This document shows, piece after piece, positions 29,719-37,152 of a stretch of 43,611 nt of DNA. Position 1 is the stretch's first letter, and each line of letters opens with the position of its first letter. The stretch comes from Clostridia bacterium (GTDB taxonomy: Bacteria; Bacillota; Clostridia; Peptostreptococcales; Acidaminobacteraceae): NCBI GenBank assembly GCA_016937975.1, contig JAFGVN010000056.1, positions 1 through 43,611 on the forward strand, written 5' to 3'. A program made the translations under genes and the position numbers. Under the pieces are notes generated by a model. That model did not search any database, was not told where the DNA came from, and saw nothing but the letters and a program-made list of their open reading frames with translations.

Positions 29719-32211
29719 TCAGTTCACCTCCTCTTGTAACTTGCTAGCCAGACGATTCATAAGAACATTGTTATGATACTGAACACCATAAATGTCCACA
29801 GCATGGTTACTGTACTGCAATCTCCCATTGACTTCCAATGTACAATTATAAGCTAGTTTGTATTTGCCTAATGCATCATAGGCATTGGCAAGTGCAAACC
29901 ATAAAGTTGGTGCCGTATCATCTAGAGCCAGTGAAGCCTGATAATATTTTACCGCTTCTTCAAATTCTCTCTTGTTGAACTGAATGGTACCAGCAAGGTA
30001 TTGTACTTGTGCTGATTTTTCCATTTCACTGAGTAAAGCTTCTGCATGAATCCATGCTTCATCATATTTTTTATCACTAAAGGTATAATATAATGCTTGT
30101 ACATAATGGTTCAAGAGTGCATTATTTTCAAGTATGCCAAATTGTTCTTCATCCAAATTTGGATAAACTTTGTATTTCATCTGAGGTGTCCACTGGGTTT
30201 GATCCCAGACAGTTAGATATTGTACGAATATATATAAGTCAGCATCTGTTAAAAGATAATCTTCTCCTTCAAGGGTTGGCAACAGATCAAGTAAATCACT
30301 GGCATACTCAAGAGATTTTGTAATCTCGCCAATTTTTAGAGCACTGATCATAGCAATGTTTAACGCTGTTTGGTTAGATGGATTTTCAGTGATTGCTGTT
30401 TCTGCCATCTCCAAGGATTTTTCATAATTCTCTAAGGCTTCATAACAATATGCAGCCAGAAGCATGGTATCCCCTTTTGCACCGAGTGCATGTGCTTCTT
30501 CCAAGTAGAGTGCTGCATTTTGATAATCATGCAGACCCATTAATGCATCTGCAATTTCCATATCGACAGCAATGGTTTGAGTATCCTTGTCTTTTTTTAG
30601 TTGACTGACATACAAATCCCTAAAGCGTATTGCAGCTTGTGCTGTTCTTTCATAGTGATAAGCCCCATCAAATAAGAATTGACGTCCGCCTTGGAAAGCT
30701 AAATACTGACCTAGAAGATTGTCCGGATGGGTTTCAGCATACGTTAGAAGTTGATCAATAATCTGAACACTCATACCACCATTTAAACTGATTTGATTTA
30801 CAATTTTATAAGCATCATAGGCTTCGATAAACCCTAAGTATGGCTCAATACGCTTGATGATGTCATCTTCTTTTCCTTCAATGTCTTTTAGTGTGATACC
30901 ACTGTTAATAAGGGTTTGACCTGCGATACAGGCATTTAAAATCTCTTTTCTGATAACTTCCTGTTTTTCAGATAGAGGTTGAGGATGCTCTTCATTATTT
31001 TCTTGATTGTTGTATGCTGCCAACAAGGCATGATACCACCTTGAAGTGTCTTCACTTTCAAAGATGACGGTCTCAAGATCATAAATGTTATAGGTTTTCA
31101 TTGCCAGCAAATATTTAATTTCATCATCATCTGGATGATTATTGTATAACGTTCTCAAATCATTGATGGCTTCTGGTGTATCTCTTAAGAATGAAATCCA
31201 TGCTTTGCTTTTACTGTATGCAGAATCATACATATACATGGCCATTTCAATATCCCCTGCAGCCATATAAAAGGCGCCTTGATTCATGTCATCTTGTATG
31301 GATGCTTCTATGGCATCAGCAGTGGAATACATTATGGTTGAAAACATATCTAAACCAAATAGACCTAAGACAACCACTAGGGCAATCCATTTCATGAAAT
31401 CAGGTTTTGTTTTAACAACAGGTTGCTGATTCATCTCCAAGTTCTTAAGCATACTTTCTACGACACTTATTAAAATATAGCCCTGCAATGCCACTAAAAT
31501 TACCATAGGCGTTAAGGTGGATATAAATGACAATGGTAAATCTATGAGGACACCGCTAAAAATAATGGTAATGAAATCCGGTAAAATAAATATGCCAAAA
31601 CCTAAGAAGATTATGGTCTTCCAGAATAGCTTAGGATACTTAAACAAACTTTTTCTTGGACTGCCATTAATCAGTTGTAGCGTCATAAAGAGTTGTTTAC
31701 TTATACCTAAGAGAGCAATGACAACCACGACAAAATACGCTATGAAATAAACAAAATATATATCATAGAAATATGCCATAGCAAGATCTGAAATCAATTC
31801 TGTTAATCTTAAGCTGCCGATGTAAAAGGCGTACATGATTAAAATACCTACAGCAGTTGTTTTTACATGATTTGAACTTCTATCAGAAGTTTTTAAAGAC
31901 AGATATTTACTGAATAAGCCATATGCCAATAAAATCCCAAGTAGTTCAATTGCCAGCACAGTTGTACTACTTAAAGCTACTTTTGTTTTTAACATCAGTA
32001 AACTTTCAATCAAAGTCGGTACCAAATAAAGAAACATCAAACCAAACCATAAATAGAATTCTGGATTAAACCCTTGTTTACTATCCTTTTTTTCCTTTAC
32101 CTTGGTTTTCTTCTGTTTTTCATTTTGGTTTTGTTCTTGCAAAGCTCCACAGGACTCACAGAACTTGGAGCCTTCTTTCACTTCAGCACCACAATTTGTA
32201 CAAAAACCCAT
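29719..32211 (-). CDS. Zinc-ribbon, multi-TM, TPR protein
   Basis: An 830-aa membrane protein. Residues 3-22 form a zinc ribbon (CTNCGAEVKEGSKFCESCG; C4, C7, C18, C21) followed by a lysine-rich linker. About seven or eight hydrophobic helices lie between 48 and 300 (WFGLMFLYLVPTLIESLLML, LAIELLGILLAYGLF and others). From about 310 to 820 the chain is TPR-like: for example NQGAFYMAAGDIEMAMYMYDSAYSKSK, AALYLEEAHALGAKGDTMLLAAYCYEALENYEKSLEMAETAITENP and AVKYYQASLALDDTAPTLWFALANAYDALGKYKLA. ATG follows GGGGGGAAGG. First gene of a three-gene operon. The order of domains resembles large conserved membrane proteins of Firmicutes without known function. Confidence 0.85.
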   Translation of the reverse strand: MGFCTNCGAEVKEGSKFCESCGALQEQNQNEKQKKTKVKEKKDSKQGFNPEFYLWFGLMFLYLVPTLIESLLMLKTKVALSSTTVLAIELLGILLAYGLFSKYLSLKTSDRSSNHVKTTAVGILIMYAFYIGSLRLTELISDLAMAYFYDIYFVYFIAYFVVVVIALLGISKQLFMTLQLINGSPRKSLFKYPKLFWKTIIFLGFGIFILPDFITIIFSGVLIDLPLSFISTLTPMVILVALQGYILISVVESMLKNLEMNQQPVVKTKPDFMKWIALVVVLGLFGLDMFSTIMYSTADAIEASIQDDMNQGAFYMAAGDIEMAMYMYDSAYSKSKAWISFLRDTPEAINDLRTLYNNHPDDDEIKYLLAMKTYNIYDLETVIFESEDTSRWYHALLAAYNNQENNEEHPQPLSEKQEVIRKEILNACIAGQTLINSGITLKDIEGKEDDIIKRIEPYLGFIEAYDAYKIVNQISLNGGMSVQIIDQLLTYAETHPDNLLGQYLAFQGGRQFLFDGAYHYERTAQAAIRFRDLYVSQLKKDKDTQTIAVDMEIADALMGLHDYQNAALYLEEAHALGAKGDTMLLAAYCYEALENYEKSLEMAETAITENPSNQTALNIAMISALKIGEITKSLEYASDLLDLLPTLEGEDYLLTDADLYIFVQYLTVWDQTQWTPQMKYKVYPNLDEEQFGILENNALLNHYVQALYYTFSDKKYDEAWIHAEALLSEMEKSAQVQYLAGTIQFNKREFEEAVKYYQASLALDDTAPTLWFALANAYDALGKYKLAYNCTLEVNGRLQYSNHAVDIYGVQYHNNVLMNRLASKLQEEVN

Positions 32212-32325
32212 ATACCTTCCCCCCTGTGTTTGGAAACCTTAATTAATCATAAGTTTTGAATATACTTTACATACCCTAATTTATCCGTTTTATCGAAATA
32301 TTTTTTTAATGAATATTCTTCTCTT

Positions 32326-32378
32326 AAAAAAACTTCTGTAGAGATTCTCTATAATGTAACAGACAATTTCCACAGAAG
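32326..32378 (-). terminator. Probable terminator of the 178-aa protein gene
   Basis: Minus strand CTTCTGT ... ACAGAAG (arms 32372-32378 and 32333-32339) with a long internal loop containing a TAGAGAATCTCTA hairpin, followed by seven T residues. The long loop lowers confidence. Confidence 0.55.
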
Positions 32379-32420
32379 GTATTACAAAAACTGATATCCA
32401 ATGACAATCTTATTCTCTAG

Positions 32421-32957
32421 TTAATTTATTAATGTTCTATTCTGTAAAAAAATCTCCAACTCAGTGAAAAAATTTCTCCAATAGTTTGAGAGAATAATGT
32501 TAAAATCAATATTCTCAAGAAATTCCATCACTATTGATTCTGAAGCGATATGAGTTCTTTTATGAAGAAACAGCTGTTCCAGTTTCATGTAATAACTTAA
32601 AAGTTCTTCCTCATGCCATTCAAAACTAATTTCCTTTACCAATTCAAAAGTATATTCCACATCTTTAAAAACTGCTTCACGGTTAATGGAATTGATGTTT
32701 TCTTCTATGGTGTCATTGATATACTGGTATATCATTTCCATGATTTCAGCATCCCATGCCACTTTATACCGTTCATCCACTTGTTCCTCCACATAGCTAA
32801 GACCAAGTGCTACACACCAAACATGCAAATAGATGGACTGCTCCTGATCTAAGCCAGAGGTTGTCAATTTTGAGAGAACCACTTCAAGGAGATTGGCTTT
32901 CTTTTTACTGAAATTAAAATAGTCCAATGCTAATGCATGAAGATAATATATCGTCAT
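32421..32957 (-). CDS. Helical cytoplasmic protein, function unknown
   Basis: A 178-aa protein with start at ATG 32957 (MTIYYLHALALDYFNFSKKK), preceded by GAGAGGTGAAAGG; the frame also extends 10 codons upstream without support. No signal peptide or membrane helix. The sequence is almost all predicted amphipathic helices and rich in Glu, Tyr, Phe and Trp, with four tryptophans (VWCVALG, VAWDAE, EWHEEEL, NYWRNFF). It has its own promoter and terminator and lies between the zinc-ribbon/TPR operon and the DsrE-like gene. No family recognised. Confidence 0.75.
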   Translation of the reverse strand: MTIYYLHALALDYFNFSKKKANLLEVVLSKLTTSGLDQEQSIYLHVWCVALGLSYVEEQVDERYKVAWDAEIMEMIYQYINDTIEENINSINREAVFKDVEYTFELVKEISFEWHEEELLSYYMKLEQLFLHKRTHIASESIVMEFLENIDFNIILSNYWRNFFTELEIFLQNRTLIN

Positions 32958-33021
32958 CCTTTCACCTCTCACAAAAATCAAATCCACACCATGTCTCTAC
33001 CCAACTTTACCTCTTTTTATC

Positions 33022-33051
33022 TTTATACCTTGAATCTATAAAATGAAACAA
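33022..33051 (-). promoter_or_regulatory. Promoter of the 178-aa protein gene
   Basis: Minus strand TTGTTT (33051-33046), 18-nt spacer, TATAAA (33027-33022), 65 nt before the ATG. Confidence 0.65.
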
Positions 33052-33097
33052 ATCTACAAGAAAGAGTGTTCTAACAAGTTCTTTAAAACATAATTTT

Positions 33098-33132
33098 AAA
33101 AAAAAAAAAACCACAGGATTATTCTCCTGTGG
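33098..33132 (-). terminator. Strong terminator of the DGC-DsrE operon
   Basis: Minus strand CCACAGGA-6 nt-TCCTGTGG perfect 8-bp stem (arms 33125-33132 and 33111-33118) followed by 13 T residues. Confidence 0.95.
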
Positions 33133-33159
33133 GAATTTTCTCATAGGTAAAAACTTAAT

Positions 33160-33498
33160 TTAGAAATTTAGAATTTCATAACCTTCTTCGATATAAGCTT
33201 TAATACCAGCATGTCCGTTCATATCTTTAATCAGTGGATAATCCAATTTTTCATTGTAATCCAATACTTTCAATTGTAAGGAACAGGCATAACAAACACC
33301 AGCAAACAAACCCTTTTCTTTCGCTTTAAAGTACAGACCAAATTTTTCTTCTTCAAGAATCTGTGGCAATGTAACAGATTCTCCTTCCAAGATGATTTTT
33401 ACTTCATGACCTGCTTCTTTTAAATCCAATGCATTTAGTAAAACATGAACAAAACACATTTTTTGACCACGCATAACATAGAATAAATATTTCTTCAT
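33160..33498 (-). CDS. DsrE-like small protein
   Basis: A 112-aa cytoplasmic protein with the DsrE/TusD-like alpha/beta look: a first strand YLFYVMRG, helix MCFVHVLLNALDLKEAGHEVKIILEGES, and LFAGVCYACSLQL carrying C69 and C72, then MNGHAGIKAYIEEGYEIL at the end. DsrE-family members move sulfur on a conserved cysteine; two closely spaced cysteines here could serve that or metal binding. GAGGAG precedes the ATG. The gene starts 41 nt after the cyclase gene and shares its terminator, so the two are probably cotranscribed. Confidence 0.85.
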   Translation of the reverse strand: MKKYLFYVMRGQKMCFVHVLLNALDLKEAGHEVKIILEGESVTLPQILEEEKFGLYFKAKEKGLFAGVCYACSLQLKVLDYNEKLDYPLIKDMNGHAGIKAYIEEGYEILNF

Positions 33499-33539
33499 TT
33501 TCTTCTCCTCTTAATATTAATTATAATAATCGAATAGCT

Positions 33540-36467
33540 TTAAGCATCTTTATTGGTCGTCGATGTAATTTGATCTTTTCCCCTTCTCTTGGAAACATAC
33601 ATCATTTCATCTGCTCGTTTTAAATAGCATTGAACGGTACAGCCTTGGGTTGGAATGGCAGAATAAATACCAATACTCAACGAAGCTTTTACCTTCACAA
33701 GTTCATTGCCATTTTGTACAGGTAGTTTTAATGCCTTTTCTTGGATTCGTGCTGCAATGGCTCTTGCTCCTGCTTCATCGGTATCATATAGGACTACAGC
33801 AAACTCATCTCCACCAAAGCGTGCACAAAAATCTGTGCTTCTTATGAGTAGACCTTGAATGGTACTTGCAAGTACCTTCAAGAAGCGATCCCCGAACAAA
33901 TGACCTTCCAAATCATTAATGGCTTTAAAATCATCTACGTCAATCATGATTAAACTGATATGATCCTGACCTCTGCGTGCTAAATTTATATAATTGTCAA
34001 ACATGCTGTCAAAGTAACGTCTGTTGTAAATTCCAGTCAATGCATCTGTTGTAGACAAGGCTTCCAATTCACCAACTGCTTGATTTAACATGTTGTTAAT
34101 TTGTCCGAGTTCCTTATTTTTCTTGGAGAGCAAATGACCTTCTCTAATTTTAACAATGCCATAAACAGATGCAGCAACAATACCAATATACAGCCCATAG
34201 GCTGCCTTGGTTTTAAACCATGGTAGCTTTATGGTAAAAAACAAACTCGCCGTTTCACTGAATATACCGTCTAGGTTCTTAACTTTAACAGAGAATTCAT
34301 ATGAACCAGGTTCAAGGTTGGAATAAGAAGTATAATTTCTATTGCCTGTACTGATCCAATCCTTGTCAAAGGGTTTTAATTGATGATAATACTGCAATGT
34401 AGACTGCTTCATATAATCCAGTGCTTCATAATCAAAACTGATATCATTTTCATTGTAATTGAAAACATAGTTCCGGTGATTTAAAATACGCACATTGGGC
34501 TCAACAGAATGTTGTTTCATCGTTACATTTGTAATGTAAACTGGAGGCATATCCTGAGGTTCCAATTCATGACTCGATGGAATCACATCGACACCATGTT
34601 CACCTGCAAAATACAAACTGCCATCCCCATCCATCATACCAACACCGGTATATTCCAATCCTCCTAATCCATTTTCAACGGTAAGTGTGACAATCCCTCC
34701 TGTTTCAATATCGACAACAGAAAGACCGTTAAGTGTCGCGACCCAGATTTCATTGTTTTTTGATTCCAATAAAGAAACAACCTCGTTGCCAGCCAAACCT
34801 TCCTTCTCTGTAATGGATTCAAAACACTCTGTATGTTCGTCAAATCGTGCCACGCCACCACCTAAAGTACCAATCCAAATATTACCATCATGATCTTCCA
34901 TTAGGGTTCTAATATTGTTGCTGCCTAAGCTGGTGCGATCACCATCTTTTCTTACAAAATTACGTAAAGATAAAGTTTCTTCATTATACTGATACAAGCC
35001 GTTGTTGGTACCTATCCAAACTCTTCTCTTTTGATCACATAAAATATCGTAGATTTGATTGTTTCCAAGACCATCCAACTTACCATCATTTTTTATGTGT
35101 TTGATCAAAGTAAAATCCTCATCGAAGAGATAGGCACCTGTTAAATATGAACCAACCCACAAATGGTGGTTCTTATCGATATATAGCTTATAAACTGTGT
35201 TATTTTCAGGCAATAGATCCAAATGTTTAAAAGCATCCTCAATAGGATCATAATAACCAACACCACTGCCTGATGCAATGAGCAACTTGTTGCCATAATC
35301 CATAAAATCAAGTACTTGATCATGAATCAAACCATGACGGCCCTTGTTCTGAGTTGAATATTTGATCATCGCCCCAGTATTGGGATCAAGGCGATTTATA
35401 CCACTATTGTAGACTGCAATCCACAAGTTGTCTTTCAGGTCTCTATAAACCCGATTCACACGACCTTTACTTAAAGAATCTGGCTTTAATGGATCATGGG
35501 CGTATTTCAAATATGCTCTGGTTTGAGGGTGTACCTTATAGGTACCACCACCATTTGTACCGACCCAAAGGGTGCCAAGATTGTCCTCAAACAAGGTATA
35601 TACAATAGGATTGCCAATATCATCAGGCTTCCCTTCACCTTTAAACCTAATGATTTCATCATCCAGTATGGCAAACAAACCACCACCCCATGTGCCGACC
35701 CATAAAGTCGCATCACTGGTTTTTAACATGGTATAAACTCTATTGTCATCTAGTACTATGTGATTAAGGATCTTAAAGTCCATGTCCAAGGTTACAACGC
35801 CGCCATCCCACATGCCGATTGTAATGAACCCTTGATCCAGCTCCAAAACTTTCATAACGCTTTTAGAGGGTAAAGCCACGTCTGCTTTTATGAACGCATT
35901 TTTAAACGGGTCGAAATACAATAATCCTTCATAGGTACCAACAAGAAGACGATTTTTAGAATCAAGACAGATGCTTCTTACTACGTTGCCTTCAATTTCA
36001 AAGGTCTCTAACTTCTCTGTGTTTTTATCTAGTTTATTCATGCCTTCCATGGTGCCAAACCACATGTTGCCATATTGATCCTGGGATATGGCTACAATCA
36101 CGCTATTGGATAAACCATTTTTTTCAACGGTATAATTTTTAAAGGTTTTGGTATCAATTTCAAATTTTGAAATACCTTGATAAGTCCCTAACCATAATAC
36201 ATTGATTTTCTCATCATAATATAAGCTTTGAATCAAGTTGTTTGATAAATTATTTATATCAAAAGGATCTGTTCTATACACAACAGTGCCTTTTCCATTA
36301 AATTGATAGAGACCGCCTTGTGAAGCCAACCAAAGATAGCCCTCACGGTCTTGTACAATATTCGTAATAGACGAATTATCTATACCTTCATCTTTACCAA
36401 CTTTTTCAAACTTTAAATTTGTGATGCGTTCTGAAAAGGTCATCAGCGTTCCACTTTTTTTATTCAT
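33540..36467 (-). CDS. Propeller (Reg_prop/Y_Y_Y) sensor diguanylate cyclase
   Basis: A 975-aa c-di-GMP synthase. Start set at ATG 36467 (MNKKSGTLMTFSERI) after GGGAG. Residues about 15-630 hold about twelve two-component propeller repeats (typified by DREGYLWLASQGGLYQF, DQYGNMWFGTMEGMNKL, DHDGNIWIGTLGGGVARF). A Y_Y_Y domain (about 640-750) leads into one membrane helix (AAYGLYIGIVAASVYGIVKI, about 755-775), a short coiled coil and a GGDEF domain (about 800-970) with GGDEF intact and an RSTD I-site five residues before it, so it should be active and product-inhibited. Oddly, no N-terminal signal peptide or first membrane helix is seen, so how the sensor would reach the outside is unclear. Followed by the DsrE-like gene. 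Confidence 0.9.
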   Translation of the reverse strand: MNKKSGTLMTFSERITNLKFEKVGKDEGIDNSSITNIVQDREGYLWLASQGGLYQFNGKGTVVYRTDPFDINNLSNNLIQSLYYDEKINVLWLGTYQGISKFEIDTKTFKNYTVEKNGLSNSVIVAISQDQYGNMWFGTMEGMNKLDKNTEKLETFEIEGNVVRSICLDSKNRLLVGTYEGLLYFDPFKNAFIKADVALPSKSVMKVLELDQGFITIGMWDGGVVTLDMDFKILNHIVLDDNRVYTMLKTSDATLWVGTWGGGLFAILDDEIIRFKGEGKPDDIGNPIVYTLFEDNLGTLWVGTNGGGTYKVHPQTRAYLKYAHDPLKPDSLSKGRVNRVYRDLKDNLWIAVYNSGINRLDPNTGAMIKYSTQNKGRHGLIHDQVLDFMDYGNKLLIASGSGVGYYDPIEDAFKHLDLLPENNTVYKLYIDKNHHLWVGSYLTGAYLFDEDFTLIKHIKNDGKLDGLGNNQIYDILCDQKRRVWIGTNNGLYQYNEETLSLRNFVRKDGDRTSLGSNNIRTLMEDHDGNIWIGTLGGGVARFDEHTECFESITEKEGLAGNEVVSLLESKNNEIWVATLNGLSVVDIETGGIVTLTVENGLGGLEYTGVGMMDGDGSLYFAGEHGVDVIPSSHELEPQDMPPVYITNVTMKQHSVEPNVRILNHRNYVFNYNENDISFDYEALDYMKQSTLQYYHQLKPFDKDWISTGNRNYTSYSNLEPGSYEFSVKVKNLDGIFSETASLFFTIKLPWFKTKAAYGLYIGIVAASVYGIVKIREGHLLSKKNKELGQINNMLNQAVGELEALSTTDALTGIYNRRYFDSMFDNYINLARRGQDHISLIMIDVDDFKAINDLEGHLFGDRFLKVLASTIQGLLIRSTDFCARFGGDEFAVVLYDTDEAGARAIAARIQEKALKLPVQNGNELVKVKASLSIGIYSAIPTQGCTVQCYLKRADEMMYVSKRRGKDQITSTTNKDA

Positions 36468-36592
36468 TTTAATTCTCCCAAGAAAGCCATGTATTCTTTG
36501 ATGTTTCAAGAATTCTTCTATATCTCCATTATACAATACAATGAACTTAGCTTATAGGAAACGCAGTAATTTCTTTAAACAAATTATGTTTC

Positions 36593-36625
36593 AAAAAAAA
36601 AGCACCTTTATAAAATAAAGATACT
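36593..36625 (-). terminator. Terminator of the small membrane-protein gene
   Basis: Minus strand AGTATCTTTAT-TTT-ATAAAGGTGCT (11-bp stem with two wobbles; arms 36615-36625 and 36601-36611) followed by nine T residues. It ends the short transcript and separates it from the cyclase gene. Confidence 0.85.
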
Positions 36626-36737
36626 GAAAAATCTGTTGCTTATAGCATCTTAGATCACCATAAGATTTTTTTATTGTAATTTCTTTTTAAATCCAAAATA
36701 GTCCTTAAAACAAACTTTACACGCATCACAAGTTTTC

Positions 36738-36905
36738 TTATTTTTCTTTCATAAAGATTTTATACAATAACAGAATGGACAAAACTGAGACCAAACCACC
36801 TAATGATCTGGAAATCCAAATATTTAAGGACGTCTTTTCAAAGATCTCCAAAGCAAAACTTCCTACACTGGTTGCAATAATAATTAGTATCAATTTTTTA
36901 TACAT
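36738..36905 (-). CDS. Small membrane protein (55 aa), unknown function
   Basis: A short gene with an excellent ribosome binding site (AGGAGG, 5-6 nt before the ATG) and its own downstream terminator. The product begins MYKKLILIIIATSVGSFALE and ends GLVSVLSILLLYKIFMKEK: two hydrophobic helices (about 5-20 and 35-52) separated by a short loop FEKTSLNIWISR, with basic ends suggesting both termini inside. It lies between the propeller cyclase and the divergent EAL phosphodiesterase. Role unknown; it might modulate one of these membrane enzymes or be unrelated (inference). Confidence 0.75.
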   Translation of the reverse strand: MYKKLILIIIATSVGSFALEIFEKTSLNIWISRSLGGLVSVLSILLLYKIFMKEK

Positions 36906-37152
36906 TATTCCTCCTAGAGTTGTGCTTCAATAAAATTTTAGATTTTTACTTTGTAAAAACATGGATATTTTTACAACATTTTAACATTCCCTATGACAAA
37001 TTCACATTAAAAATCTCTTAAATCTGTATAAAATAAAATTGCATATCAAACCTTATAAGATGATTCACAGAGATTAAGAAGTCCAATGATACAAGATGTA
37101 TTTCTGTTTTAATCTTGTTTTAATAGGGTAAAACTCCTTAAAAGGAGGCTAC
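36906..37152. other. Divergent intergenic region with inverted repeat
   Basis: This 247-bp AT-rich gap holds the control signals for the small membrane-protein gene (minus) and the EAL gene (plus). An inverted repeat TTGTAAAAA / TTTTTACAA (36951-36959 and 36968-36976) is the clearest element. AAAGGAGG before 37153 is the ribosome binding site of the EAL gene. No consensus promoter was convincing in either direction. Confidence 0.5.
36951..36976. promoter_or_regulatory. Inverted repeat, possible operator
   Basis: Perfect 9-bp arms TTGTAAAAA and TTTTTACAA with an 8-bp spacer, 46 bp upstream of the small membrane-protein gene and 176 bp upstream of the EAL gene. It has the symmetry of a repressor site; a weak hairpin is the alternative. 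Confidence 0.5.

Noticed and set aside
33098-33110. 13-base homopolymeric A tract as a phase-variation site
   Set aside because: It is the T run of a strong minus-strand terminator and lies in no gene.
34664-35716. Open frames of 60-69 codons on both strands within the propeller cyclase gene
   Set aside because: Shadows produced by the repetitive propeller blades; the main frame has domains throughout.
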